A DNA stretch of 64,000 bases from Phalacrocorax aristotelis (taxonomy: Eukaryota > Chordata > Aves > Suliformes > Phalacrocoracidae): NCBI RefSeq assembly GCF_949628215.1, contig NC_134286.1, positions 7,840,485 through 7,904,484 on the forward strand. The letters are read 5' to 3'. Shown one piece after another: positions 1-26,368 of this stretch (position 1 is its first letter; each line of letters opens with the position of its first letter). The notes under the pieces were generated by a model, which was not told where the DNA came from, ran no database searches, and saw only the letters and a program-made list of their open reading frames with translations. Both the position numbers and the translations under genes were made by a program.

Positions 1-3000
1 GCCAGTGCTCTGGATGTATTTTGGGGCTGGAATACCTGAAAGAGCAAAGTGAGAGGCACTTCTACTGAGAGACCCCCCAGCGGCACCCAAGGAGAAGGGG
101 CAAAGGCTGGGAGGGGCAGACACAGCTGGGACCCCCCGGGTGCGGTGGCTTCATGTCATGCCCCCCAGCTCCATTTGGGAGTGGGTGCCACCGCTGCCAC
201 CACACCATCCTGCACTGAGAGCCACGAGGTGCCATGTCCCACAGTAAACGATATGATTTACTTACTACCTATGGAATTGCCCAATTAATTCTCTATCCAC
301 ATTAATATTATGGCTCATTTTTAACTTTACTGTCTCCATCGTTCCAATTTAGTGCTGCTCAGAGATGCTGCCACTGACCTTAATGGGTTTTTCATTATAA
401 CAAAGAGCACCACATTAATCACGATGAGTTTTCAGCTGAAGATTGCTACCCGAGCCCCACTGCTTTGGGGATCTGCTTTTTACCAGTTTGGGGACCTATA
501 TTATTTCTGCCAGGCTTCTCACCCCTGCTCACACCGCGCATGAACCTTCATGCTGTCCAGGAGGAATTTCTTAGTATAACATTTCCAGGCGCAGAGATTT
601 TATGTGGCAGTCAAGCTACGCTGCAGATATGATAGATTTTTCTGGGCAAATTGGAGCAAGAAGTAGAAAACAGAAAGGATGCACCAGTCGTAGCCAATGA
701 GCCTCTTATTGTCCTGTACAAAAATCAAATGCCTTTTAATCATTTCAAATGTTCTTCTGGGTATCAATTAGTCACACATTAATATCAGTATTGCTTCTCT
801 TACTCAGTTCACGTCAGATTAAATTCTCCCCTGTCATATAGACCCGCGCTCATTAGCTTCAAGGAAAATTAGTGATTGTTCCCTCTTCATTGGCACTGAT
901 GGGAGATTTACATCAGAACTGCTTTTTATACGAAGAACCTGATTGTCATCTTAAAGAGGCTGAGGGGTTTTTCCCCCAAATTATTGTCCTTTCATGGAGA
1001 ATCAATTTTGTTCTTTCTCTGAAGCCCTGAATACTGAGCCTGGACACAGAGGAATGGGGAAATAAAACCATTCCTGACCAGCGTCATCCATGGTTTCTGC
1101 CCCTCTCTGCATCCTAAGTATCCCTCTCCCCATCAGGATCTAGCGGCTGTCACACAGCCCACAGCTGCTGAGGGTAAGGACAGTTTGGGTCACACAGGGG
1201 TTTGCCACCGTCAAGCCCCCTGATTCAAGACTGGGTGTTTATAATGCTCTCTATGGAGAGTGGCAGTGTGGAGGGGTCCCATCCAGCTCCCTGCCCAGCA
1301 CAGGGGCGGGGGAGCACAGGGCTGAGCTGGCTCTGGGTCTGTATGTGCGTACACGTGTGCATGGGTGTGTGTGCAGGGGTGTGTACATGCTCACCCCTGT
1401 CGTCCCCATCTCTCCTGGCCAGCAGTGCCAAGTTTTGCAGGCTGCAGCAAAACAAGGGCTCCAGCCCTGCAGCGGATCCCCCTGCACCCCCCACCGCTCA
1501 CCCCAGCCACTCCATCCCCAGCACTTGCCAAGCGCTGGAAGGGACCGATGATATTTATTGAGTTTTATTAACTCCCAGCCCTGGGAGGTTCTCACCTCTT
1601 CCAGCTAATTCAGATGCCCGACTCCTGCCAGAGTTACAGTGATTGCCATTAAAAAGCTTGACATTTACCTTACAACAGTAATAAAATAATAATGCCTAAT
1701 TTGGTTTACGAGTGGTATTTGCAGTGTTTCCTGTGCCTGGAGTGGGGGATATTGTGAAGATCACTGCTATGCTGATCAATTATGTCTGCTTAACAGCACT
1801 GCTGTAATTCTTTCCTGTAATCATAACCGTCTTTCAGTAGAGCTGCTCCAAAGTTTTCCTTTAAAACTGTAATTTTGACAGGAAAATAAAATGTTTTCAG
1901 ATACTTCAGTTTCCAGTGAATAACAAAACCTTTGGAGGTGAAACTTTCCAGTGAAAAGTGGAGAAAGACAAACCTGGTGTCTGCACAGAGTTTGCTGCAT
2001 TTAGACTTCCAAAATCTTTCAGATATTTTTAAAGGCTGCCTGTGATTGCTTTCTATTAAAAAGTGATTTTTCTCCTCCAAATAACCTGCTGTCTTTCACT
2101 CGTCAATATGATTCCCTCCTGTTTGGGAACGGGAATTTGGAAAAAATGTTAATATTTGCTTCTCAAATATTAAAAACCCCTGGTGTGTTTTACATCCCTG
2201 AGCCATTGCTACATAGTTAAGGGAAGGAGAGCTGGCCCTGGGGCTGCTGCTGGGCTGCGGGGTGAGGAGCTCCTACCCACAGAGCCCAAACCCCTCTGCA
2301 GGGAGCCAATACACATGAGGGCACACACACACAGGCACAATGCTTTCCCCAAGATATTCAGCAACTCCACTTCCATCCCGCTTGGATTTACCCTTGGGAT
2401 GCGGGCAGCAATGCCCTGACATGCTCACAAAGCCAGCTCCAGACCTGCTAAAAGCAATTTCTTTCTCCATTTCTCACCCTGAGCAAAACTCGACATGGAT
2501 TTTCTTCTTTTCAGTGCAATTTTAATTAGTGCATGATGCACTCTGTATTTTTATGAGCACAAACAGTTTGGAAAAACAGTGCATGCCAGCTCCTCTACAC
2601 CAGGGAGCCTCATCCTGTTCAGACTAGAAACTTCACACTGCATTGCTGAAAGCCTTTCTTAAGAGGGGTTCATTTCCTGTACGATTTCATCACATGGACA
2701 TTTTTGAACAAAGGAAAAATTTAGTCAGGAAATTCCTGGCTAGGCCGACTTTGGGGCAAGGCTCTGCGCAAAGCGGGTGTGGGATGTCAGAGCCCTCCAT
2801 GGGGAGAGCTCGGGCTTCGCACCACGTTGCTGAGGGCTGGCAGTGAGTGCATGCACACGTGTATGCACACACGTGCACACTCATGCCCGCGCACACACCT
2901 GCCGCCCCTGCCATGCCCATGCCCCCCGAATGCCTCGCAGGCACCCCGCCCGTGCCCCCCTGAATGCACGAGCACAGGCGAGCAGCCCCCCGAGGACGGC

Positions 3001-3373
3001 AGTGCCCACGTCCCCAGATCTCCAGCGGGGCCAGGAGCCCTTGCACAGCCTGGGTGCCTCTAGCCAGCAGTGCAGGGGCAGAAGCGGAGGGTGGAAACAG
3101 AGCTTAAACAAAAAATTGGGACCCTGGATGGGGCCAATGAACACCACGGAGCAGAGCTTTGTGTGGGCTCATCTCCAAAAACATGGGAATGGCTTGCACC
3201 CTGCAAACAGCAAGCGCTGCGGGAGCACCCGGGACCCAGCAGGCTGTGGGGGAAAGCTGGCTGCCGCCGTTGTGGGGGCGGCAGAGACCCAGCCTTCCTC
3301 CCCGCGTGTGCAGCCCAGAGCTTCCGTAACTCCACCTCGGAGCGGGCTCACGTCCTCGCACACAGAGGAGACC
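1..3373. other. Intergenic region upstream of TNMD
   Basis: No exon of any family I recognise is seen here, and the open frames are short and unlike known proteins. Two stretches (about 240-1060 and 1600-2190) are AT-rich and of high sequence complexity, unlike the GC-rich, low-complexity DNA around them. Short degenerate TG/CA-rich patches lie at about 1335-1395 and 2845-2900. In mammals the neighbour on this side of TNMD is PCDH19 across a large gene-poor interval, so regulatory elements are expected, but that is inference from synteny. There is no CpG island or TATA box just before the TNMD start, which fits a tissue-restricted promoter. Confidence 0.6.
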
Positions 3374-12186
<8,813 letters not shown>

Positions 12187-12445
12187 CACCTGCCTCACAG
12201 CACCCAGGGCTTGGGTGCCGCCCCATGCCCGCCTGCCTCATTGCCACCCATCTGGATGCATCCTGACGCAGCCAACGCGCAGGTTGTTACCAGCTTGATT
12301 GCCGGCAAGCATGCGAGCCCGCCGGCCGCGACACCCTCACCGAGCGCACACCGCCTGACCCCCCTGCATCCTGCACTGCTCCCGCGGCGCTGGGGGAGGC
12401 CGTGCTCGAGTGCATCGTCGCCACGCTGAGCAGCAAGAGGCAAAC

Positions 12446-12451
12446 AATAAA
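12446..12451 (+). other. TNMD: TNMD poly(A) signal (AATAAA)
   Basis: A canonical AATAAA lies 260 bp after the stop codon, giving a short 3'UTR. It is the first such hexamer downstream of the stop. Confidence 0.85.
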
Positions 12452-12469
12452 AGTCTTGTATGAGCGATT

Positions 12470-15040
12470 GCAAAGAAAATGGAAAGTCGTTTAGTCTCAG
12501 TCTGTGATGCTTAATGGGTCTGAGAAGTGATCTAATTGCTCGGCTGCCTTGTCACGAGCATCCATAACTCAGGTACTGGAACTGCCAGAGTTTGCCTTGC
12601 TGGGAACGTGCGGCAGTCCCTAATTTGCTCCCTGACCATGCTGGTTGTTGTTCAGCACGTCCAGACCCTCTGCTCTGGCATGCTCTGATGTGTTCGGGAG
12701 TTACTAGTGGCAGCTGAGGGGTGGCACCAGTCCCACGGGAGCAATGTGTAGCATGGTAGTGTGCAGGCAAGGCGGGCAGGAGCAGGCATAAGGAGCCTCC
12801 AGGGAGCAGGGCAGCCAAAGCCGGAGGGAGCAGTGGCACAGAGGACTCCAAGTGCCATCAGCTGTCCCAGCCCTGTGACCAACGAACAGGCAAAACCCAA
12901 GCTGTAGAAGGCAAAAAAAAGTCCTTGGCACTGCCGCTGCCCTGAGCAGGATACTGCCTGCAGCAGTGCTGAGGGCTAACGGCCAAAATCCCCATGCACC
13001 CCCCGCACAGCCTTCCTCTGCTCATGGCCTCGGTGCTTGTGCCAGAGCCCAGGTTCCAGCTTTCATCCCAAGGAGCTGGCTGCTGCTGAGGAGCTTTGAC
13101 AGCCCACGAGTGTCACTGGGTAAAACCTTCTTGGTGTCACTGAGGGTGACCGTGCTGCCACGGCTGGGGCTTTCCAGAAAAAAACACCTGGGTGGATGAG
13201 CCTGCCCAGCCATGAGTACAGAGGAGGGAGCAAGGGGTTGGGCTCTGCTCACTGCCACTGTGCTGGGTGCTGGCCACAGTGTCCCCAGGGCTGCCAGGCC
13301 CTCCCTGCATCCCTGCGGCTCCCATGGGGAAGTGAGCACATTTTAAGAGCAGTTCCCTCCATCGCTGTTCACAGCTGTGCTGACAATGTGATTAAAATGC
13401 TGGCAGCCACCAGGAGCATGATGCAGCAGAGGTCCCCACACAGCATCCCAAGGGACACCGACCAGCCTTGGGGACACCAGGTGTTTCTGACAAGTCCCCC
13501 AAGACATTTATCCCCCTGAATGGGGATGTCCAAATGCAGTGGGACATGTGAAACCCACCTGGCCACAGCTACGGCAGAAAACCGGAGCCGTGGGGCCAGC
13601 CAGCTGTGCTCGTGTCCCGGCTCAGTTGGTCCAGCCAGGTCACCAAGGGACATCCAATACCTTTGCCAGGACAGCAGTGTCCCAGCTCTGCCCAGCGTCT
13701 CCCCCAGCACATGCCTGTACCACTAGGACATCACTGATGTCTCTCCAAATGACAGCAAGGTGTCTACATAAGCACTATTTAACTAGTTAAGATCTGCACC
13801 CTCTGATGGCCACAGTGTCTGTCACTGGCCACGGGGGTGAGCAGGCTGGACAAGCCTGCTGGTTTTGCCCACAGGTTTTCCTGCAGCAGCTCAGAAGCCT
13901 CCGGGGTCCCCATGCCACCCTCCGCCAGCACCATCCCTGACCAGCACCGCCTCTGCCATCCAGCCCAGGAAGAAGCTGCCTGCAGAGGCAGGGGCACAGA
14001 CCAGTGCAGGGTCGCTTCCTTCTGCACAGGCTTCCTCATGAGGATGGGTTTATCCAAACCTGGCCCTGCTTCTCACGCGTTCCTGCCCTGTCTCCATCTG
14101 CCCCTTAATTGCCGTTGGCCAAACTCTCCAACCCAGTTTCTGTGCTCTGACACACTGCCTCGCTGTCTCAATCCAGGCGGTTTTTGGTCAGCCAGGCACT
14201 GACAACAGTCTGACTTACTCACCCAGGTTAAACACAACATCAGGGTTTTGGGTGTTCCCCTCCATGTTCCTCGGTCAGCAGTGAGGCTGCCCTGCACTGG
14301 GTCATTTGCCACACCATGGGGCGGTTTGGCGGGGGCAGCTCACCCAGCATGGGAGCAGCAGTTGCCAGAGGGCTGATGCTGACAAAAGGCCATCACTCCT
14401 ACCCGTGGCTTAAATGCTCCTTTTACACCTGCCTCCTCCCCAGGAGCAGGACAGGTAGCCCCGGCAGCCAGCCGGCTGCTCCAAGCCACAGCTTTTGTGA
14501 GTTCGGTGCTTCAGACCTAAAAATCCCCCAAGCTCAGCAGGAGGTGAGCTTCACCGCACCACCGCAGCATCAGGCTCAGTAAGGCAAAGTCTTGCTGATG
14601 AAACAGCCCAAAGATGAGCAGTACCAAATGAACACAAAAGCTTAAATCCACGCTTCTTGCCCCAGGGAGAGGCTGGGGATGCTGGCAGCTCCAGCAGCGC
14701 TGCCCTGCCCTTTGCTCCAAGCGAGCGGCCAGCTGGCAGGAGATGCATGCGTTTGCACAGGGCTGAATTCATCTCCCCGGCTTCTGGGCTGGGATGCTCC
14801 AGGCCTTCTGCTTCAGCACTGTTACACAACCGCTGTTACGAAGAAAATTCAATTACAGAAGTTATTTGTAAGCACAAGTGCACCAGTGAGCACTGGAGAA
14901 ACGTGAGTTGCAGTGGTCCAGAGGTTACTGGCTGGCCCTAGGCGAGCAGATTACCTCCCGGGGCGGTTGCTGCTCTTTGCAGGGACACAAGCAGAAGAAT
15001 TTCCGAGAGAGGAAAAGAAAAGCCAAGGCAGTTTCATAGA
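12470..15040. other. TNMD-TSPAN6 intergenic spacer
   Basis: This spacer lies between two converging genes. I see no exon, no CR1 tail and no marked tandem repeat, and the open frames are short with no recognised homology. Confidence 0.6.
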
Positions 15041-15056
15041 GTAAAATATCTTAATA

Positions 15057-15062
15057 TTTATT
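15057..15062 (-). other. TSPAN6: TSPAN6 poly(A) signal (AATAAA)
   Basis: The minus strand reads AATAAA in a locally AT-rich stretch, giving a 3'UTR of about 1 kb (roughly 15040-16030). No better hexamer is closer to the stop codon. Confidence 0.7.
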
Positions 15063-16030
15063 GTGTCTCAGGACAAGAGAGTTCTACTCAATACACAAAA
15101 TGAGTTAAAGCAGCATATAATACTGACGATCAAGTCACAGCTGACTCGGTGCAAGGACACCTACCAAGGTAAAGGCACCAGGAGCTACATACATCACCAA
15201 ACCTCGCTACAGCTTACAAAGAATCACTACAGCCTGTACTTAAAAAAGTACAACTATAAAAAAAATATATAAAACCCAGGGCAGGGATGAGAGAGAGCTT
15301 GGCAACAAGCCAACACCTTGCTGAGCCAAGGGCATCAGTCAGGCAGGGCTCCGTTTTAACAGAGTAACAGTCCCATCTCAAAAGCAACCGTGTCCAGAGA
15401 GCGAGGGGACATCAAGGGGTTGCCGGAGGTGAGGGGAAGCATCGCTTTCCCGACAGAGGCACCAAGGATGAGCACTGGGAGTCCCGCGAGGCCACCAGCA
15501 TGGTCAGCTCGGCATGGCACTCAAACGCGCCGCTGAGGAAAGAGCTGGGGTCTGTGGTGCCCTGGGGAGCACGCTTGCTGTAACCACCGCAGCTACACCA
15601 ATTATCCCACGCAGTGGCACAGCAGAGTAGTGTTAGGACAAGTCCCTGAGCGCACCAGGACAGCTGCTGCACTCGTTTCTAAGAGTTAGTTGAGAAGAAT
15701 ATCAGTCAGTTCAAAGCAAGACTTCACGAAGCGGCATCCAGAGGAAAACTGGAGGTGGTGGCATCCTCCCCAACCACAGAGAGCATACCCTGCAATGCAC
15801 AAGACAAAGCGTTAACAGACAAGGCAGGACCTATACGTGATTTAAAATGATGTAGCAGACACGGTCTTGCAGTTGCCCTCCATCCCTACATGTCCCCAGA
15901 AGTGTACCCGCCGCCATACTGAAGGTCCCCAGGGGCAACCAGGCAGCAGCCAGGGATGCAGAGGCAGCCCACCGAGCTTACATCGCTGGACAGACATACC
16001 TGGCCACAGCCACGGTGTGCTGGGGGCCAG

Positions 16031-20446
<4,416 letters not shown>

Positions 20447-20636
20447 GGCCGACACGGGCCCTCTCCTGCCGGGACGGGCCCCGCCCCCGAGCCCCGCCCC
20501 GCCCGGCAGGCCCCGCCCCGCCCCGCCCCGCCCCGCCGGAGGCGCCCGAGCGGCGACGGAGGTTGCCGAGCGCTCACGGAAACGGCCGAGAGCGCCCGAA
20601 GGGGCGCCGCTCCTCCCCGGGAGGGGGCACCCGCTG

Positions 20637-20716
20637 CCTGCCCCGTGCCCCCCAGTCCCTGCCCCGTGCCCCCCAGTCCCTGCCCCGTGCCCCCCAGTCC
20701 CTGCCCCGTGCCCCAG
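20637..20716 (+). repeat. 21-bp tandem repeat upstream of TSPAN6
   Basis: Three perfect copies of a 21-bp C-rich unit beginning 'cctgccccgtgcc' (20637, 20658, 20679) are followed by a partial fourth. They lie about 190 bp upstream of the TSPAN6 start codon within the CpG island. The perfect match between copies suggests recent expansion. Confidence 0.9.
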
Positions 20717-20960
20717 CCGTGGGCAATGCAGCCGCAGCGTGGCCGCCCACTCCCTGCCCAGGTGTCCCCCAGCAGAGCAGGGACCAGCCGGGACAGCCAC
20801 CCCGCGCCCCGGCACACGGCGCAGCCACCATGCCGGCCTGCGACGGCTTCCCTGCCCGCCGTGGGGTGAGCGCCCTGTCCCCTCCTCGGGGATGTCCCCG
20901 GGCTGTGGGGGGCTGTGGGCTCCCCACAACCTGCAGCAAGCAGCCCCGCACAGTGGCCTC

Positions 20961-21833
20961 CCAGCAGCACTCTCCTGCTCAGGACAGCTGGGTTATTAAT
21001 TAATGCGCTTACCGGCCTGGCCGCCACATAACCAGTGCATTCAGGCAGCCTGCCCCCCGGCGCTGCCCAGCGCCAGCTCTCCTACCTGTCCATGCCAGGC
21101 TCGTCCCTCCTCTCCCCTCACCCGTGCAGTCCTGTGCTCCACAGCCAGAATCCCCAGGTGGCTCCGGCTCCTGTCTCGCCTCCGCCGGAGCCCTGGGACG
21201 CAGGGCAATGGGACATACCAAACGCACTTCATTACCTCTGCTTCGCGGGGGCTGAACTTCAGCTGGAAAACAGACCCCAGCTGGAATCACTTGCCTCCAG
21301 AGTGGTTTCGGAGCCTGCCGTCTGCAGCGAGGTCTCTCCCTCCTTCCTGGTAGGAGGTAGAAAAAGGGTCCTCGTTCCTGTGGTTTTGTCCTCGGCCCCC
21401 CCCCCCAGGACCCCGATTTTGGGAGTCCTGCAGGGCTGGCACAGGCACGCGCTCCATCCCGTGTCCAAATAGGCTCCTGGCTCTTCTGCTTGCAAAGAGA
21501 AGAACCTGACAACCTTTTAAAGCCTCGGAGAAGCAGGAGGTACATTGGAAAACGAGTGATCCTGGAATTTATTATTTTTGACAATCTCATCATTTTGGGC
21601 CTGACTCACGGCTTTTGAATGTTTGGGACGGGCAGCAGAAGGGAAAAGTAGGTTTGCTCAGCATAGGCAGCAAGGACAGGCAGGAGGGTCAGGCGTCTGT
21701 GCAGTGACAAGGCGACGGAGGGGGCCGCCATCCCGTTTCCAGTCCCTCTCCGTCCTCACTGGGGCTCACGGCTGCCCCTGGACGCGGCACAGCAGACGGG
21801 CTGGCTGGCCCCTGGCCCCCCTGGCCCCCCGGC
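20961..21833. other. TSPAN6-SRPX2 divergent spacer, SRPX2 side
   Basis: This interval precedes the SRPX2 start codon and should hold its promoter and 5'UTR. I see no TATA box at a convincing position and no recognised coding exon. Confidence 0.5.
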
Positions 21834-24800
21834 ATGGCGCAGGAGGCAGCCTCTGTCCTGCTGGTTGTCCTTGCCAGGCTGGTGTCATCCACGTGGCACG
21901 AAGGTGAGTGCTGGGGTGTGTGGGCACAGCGGGGCTCCCTGGGGAGGGCAGCCTCCAGGGCTCTACTCCCCTTGCGGGGCTTGCAGCAGGGAGGTGTGCC
22001 CTGGTACGGCGATGCGGGGGAGAGCATTGGTGCCTGAGGGCTGTGGGGTGCCTGCGGGGGTGTGCTACGGGGTGCAGGGAGGCATGAGGGAGTGCTGGGA
22101 GACATCCAGAGAGAAAAGGAAAACCAGCCTCTCCATCACGCCCCTGCCTGCGGGAGCAACTTTCCCGTTGATTCCCTGCTCCCGGGGGGGCCATCGGCCA
22201 GCAGATGTTTGCCTGGACAGAGTGCTCAGATCCAGCCCCCGCTGTGGCTGGGCAGCCAGGTCAAGGATCAAAAGCTCTCGCCCTGTTTGGTGGGGTTCCC
22301 TCTCCCCTGCTCCCATCCCCATCCTCTTGCTGCAGTGCCAGCACAGCTGGCTGGGGACGCTCCTGCCCAGTGCAGCCAGGACTGCGAGCTGGCCCCAGGT
22401 GAGGAGGGAGAGGCAGCCCCTGCACGAAAAGGGAACATTGCAATTAAACGGCACATCTGCCTGCGGGGACACAGCACACCCCATCCCCGGGGCCCCAGTG
22501 CTCGCCAGACCCCCGGGTCCCCACTGCCGGCCCCATGGATGCCAGCCCTGCGCTCGTCCCAGGCCCCTCCGCTCCTCAAGGCAGCCGTGGCAGCGTGGGA
22601 AGGCAGTCGGGATAAAAGGCTTTGTGGAAAGGAGTGGGCGACTTAACAGAGCTTGTGGGAAGTGGCAGCGAGTTGCTCTGTAGTAAAGTTCATGTCGGAA
22701 AGATTTGTAATGGAGTTTCCTCCCCGTGACGGTGGGGCTGCTGCTTGGATTGGCCTCAGCGACATCCCTTCCCAAAACCCAGAGCAGGGGAACGGAAGAT
22801 GGGTACAGCAACGGCAGGGCTGCCGCTTCGCCTGGGGTCCCTTCCCAGGCTGAACATCCCCGTCATGTCGGAGCTCGGACTGCGGTGGGGTGGGCTGGCG
22901 GCGAGGAGGGGGCAGCACTGGCGGGGCCTGGCGGAAATACGGCGGAAACGTGAGCTCAGTGCTGGGGAATGCCGTGGCTGGCCGAGGCGCCGCAGGGCCG
23001 AGGGGCCACAGGGAAGGGCGCCAGCCCTCTCCCCCTGCATGGCTCCCTCCGTGCCCGCTGGTCCCTTGCAATTGGGACATGGTGCGGGCCAGAGGGTGGC
23101 CCGCAAGGATGGTGCAAGGCTGTCCTCCCCCCGTCCATGGGGCCAGGGACCCCTCTGCACAGTACGGATGGCGTGGGCCCAGCAGCTCCAGCCAAGCCCC
23201 TCCGGCACCGTCCCTCCAGCAGCTTCATCCTTCCCTGGCGCACGAGCTGCATCCCCGCCAGCCCCCCGGCCGGGCGACGTGCCTCTCCTCCCTTGCCTTG
23301 GCCAGGGGCTCCACTGGGACGGGCAGGAGAGGCAGCTTGCTTCCTTCCCTTGGGATGGGAAGGTGACAGGCAGGGGACAGCCATGGGAGTGGGTGGAAGG
23401 AGGACTTCCTGGCAGCGCAAAGCTGGGGGTTAGTGCCAGCCTGCTCTGCGCCAGGACCCGTTTCCTGCCATAACCACGGCTGGTCCTGCCTCTGTTTAGT
23501 CTGCGGGCTGGTGCCAGTGTACACCACGCCACTGGGGACTGGGCTCGCTGTCTGCCTGGCTTAACCCTTGATGGCAGCCCCAAGGATGGCAGGACAGGGC
23601 CTGCCTGGGGATGGGATTGCTTGCTGTGAGTTGTGGGAAGTTTGGGGGCTGGAGGGTGCAGCTGCCCTGGGAGGCATTGTCACCTGGGTGCTGTTGCGGC
23701 CACAAACGATCACGCAGCCCCCTTGTCTCTCCCCTCCTCCCCAGGGTCCGGCTACTATGCTGCTGAGAGCCACACCAATGAAGTGTATGTGGAAGAACCC
23801 CCCTCCGAGCCTGCCCTGGACTACCGCCGAGGTAATGGCACCAGAGCCATCCCTGAAGTCCTCATGGGGAAACCAAGGCATGGCAGGGCTGGGTGCCCCC
23901 CTCACCTCCCTTCTCTCCCGCAGTCCCGCAATGGTGTGCAACGCTCAACATCCATCGTGGAGAGGCCACCTGCTACTCGCCCCGGGGGGGGTCCTACCGC
24001 AGCAGCCTGGGGACACGCTGCGAGCTGAGCTGCGCCCGTGGGTACCGGCTGGTGGGACGCAGTGCCATCCAGTGCCTGCCCAGCCGCCAGTGGTCCGGGA
24101 TGGCGTACTGCCGACGTGAGTGTGCCCCGGCCATCAGCTTGCCAGCATCCCCGCAGGCACCAGCGGTGGCCAGACCTGGGTGCTCTGCTCACTAGCATGG
24201 CTGGGCGGCCGCTTCCCTCCCCTTTTTGCTCCCTCTGTCCCAGAAATCCGGTGCCATGTGCTGCCAGCGGTGCTGCGGGGCTCCTATGTGTGTTCAGCCG
24301 GCGTACAGATGGATTCCCGCTGCGACTACACCTGCCTGCCCGGCTACCAGCTGGAGGGTGACCGGAGCCGTGTCTGCATGGAGGATGGGCGCTGGAGCGG
24401 GAGCGAGCCAATCTGTGTAGGTAAATTCTCACCCTACCATCCTCCCAGCCCCATGCTGCTGGGTCAGGCCATCCTCCATCCCTGGGGTGCCTGCAGATAT
24501 CACCCCCACACCTGAGCCAGGCATTGCCAGATGTCTTACACCTCCCAGCCCTGGGACTCCTGTCCCTGCCGCTCCCCGAGGTGCCGTAAGCCCCGAAGCA
24601 TGGGCTGGTACAGGGCACATTGGTCAGGGCACTCAGTGCTGGCATTACAGCAGGTCTTGCTGGCTCTGGGGTGCCTGGGCTGTGCACAGCACCCCTAGGC
24701 CACTGAACGCCAGGGCCAGTGCCCAGCTCCCGCAGGCTCCCCAACTCCCTCTTCTCCCGGCGGGCAGATATGGAGCCTCCCAAGATCCGCTGCCCGGACT

Positions 24801-26368
24801 CCCGGGAGCGGATAGCTGAGCCAGGAAAGCTGACCACCACCGTCTACTGGGACCCCCCCCACGTGAAGGACTCTGCTGACGGCATCATCAAGAGGTGAGG
24901 GCAGAGGCCCTGTGGGCACTGCCAGCAAGGGCTGGGGGCCACTCTGGGCGTCCCCTCCCAGCGTCCTGACAGAGAAACCCATCTGCTGGGTGCAGGGTAA
25001 TGCTACGGGGCCCGGAGCCCGGCTCCGAATTCCCCGAAGGCGAGCACGTGATCCGCTACACTGCCCATGACCAGGCATACAACCGAGCCAGCTGCAAGTT
25101 CAGCATCCGTGTCCAAGGTGAAATGGGCTCCCTGGGGGTGCCGGCTCCCTCCCTCCAGCTCTGGGCTCTGTGCCCCGCAGCCAGGGCTGTGCCCCATCAC
25201 CCCCAGCCCTCACCGAGCCTCCCTCATCACAGTGAGGCGCTGCCCTGTCCTGAAGCCTCCGCAGAACGGATACCTCTCCTGCACCTCTGACGGCAACAAC
25301 TACGGTGCCACCTGCGAGTACCTGTGCGACGGGGGCTACGAGCGCCAGGGCACATCCCTGCGGGTCTGCCAGTCCACCCAGCAGTGGACGGGCTCCCAGC
25401 CCCTTTGTGCACGTAAGTGGTGTGGGGCAGGGGATGATGATGCCTGGTGCTCGGGGATGGATGCTGCCCAGCAGGGCGATGGGGTGGGGAAGGGATGATG
25501 GGGCGCAAAACAGCATCTCCCCATGCGCTGGCCTCTCACCCCAGCCATGCAGATCAACACAGCCGTGAACTCAGCTGCCAGCCTGCTGGATCAGTTCCAC
25601 GAGAAACGCCGCCTCCTCGTCATCTCGGCCCCTGACCCCTCTAACCGCCACTACAAGATGCAGATCTCCATGCTGCAGGTGAGGAGAGGAGACCCTCCCA
25701 CCACCCTGCCTCCCACACCCCGCCCCCAGCACCCTGTCATCTCCTCCCTCCCCACAGCAAGCTGCGTGCGGGCTGGACCTCCGTCACGTCACCACCATCG
25801 AGCTGGTGGGGCAGCCCCCGCACGAGGTGGGTCGCATCCGGGAGCACCAGCTGTCCCTCGGCATCATTGAGGAGCTCAGGTAGGGGGACAGGGGGCTGTC
25901 CTGCAGAGATCAGTGTCTGCAGGAGGGGAGCAGGGACAGGGGTGGCAAAGCATGAGGTTGCAGCTGGGTTCACAGACAGACCCTTCCTGCAGCACCGGTA
26001 GGCCGTGTACAATGTAGGAACACCCCTGGCAAGTGCATCCCCAGACCCTCCCAGAGCTCACAGCCCCAAGGAAGAGATGGGAGCCACCACCCAGGAGGAT
26101 CTGAGCTCCACTGCATGGGGTGGGCAGGCTCAGCCCCAACGCACAGCCTCCCCAGCACTGACCAGCGTCTCCCCCTTGCACCCCCAGGCAGTTCCTGCAC
26201 CTCACCCGCTCCCACTTCAATGCGGTGCTGCTGGACAAGGCGGGCGCTGACCGTGAGCGCTACATCTTCCCCATCAGCCCCGATGAGCTCTTCGTCTTCA
26301 TCGACACCTACCTGCTGAGCGAGCGGGAGGCGGCGCGGCGGGCGCAGAGCGGGGACCCCTGCGAGTGA
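21834..26368 (+). CDS. SRPX2: Sushi repeat-containing protein SRPX2, 10 exons, 463 aa
   Basis: Secreted sushi-domain protein; in mammals it is a ligand of the urokinase receptor and promotes excitatory synapse formation and angiogenesis. Exons: 21834-21903, 23745-23831, 23924-24115, 24244-24420, 24768-24894, 24996-25117, 25233-25412, 25545-25678, 25758-25879, 26188-26368; all borders are GT-AG. Exon 1 encodes the signal peptide. Exons 3 and 4 each encode a sushi domain (about 53-116 and 117-175), exons 5-6 the HYR domain (176-258) and exon 7 a third sushi domain (259-318). Exons 8-10 encode the C-terminal DUF4174 domain, with the conserved ISAPDPSN motif and the [15 protein letters not shown] stretch. 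The sushi exons are symmetrical phase 1-1 modules, as usual. Length is 463 aa against 465 in human. Intron 1 is 1.84 kb; the others are at most 0.35 kb. Confidence 0.97.

Noticed and set aside
1335-1395. TG-rich stretch as a microsatellite
   Set aside because: The units are too degenerate to call a real dinucleotide repeat.
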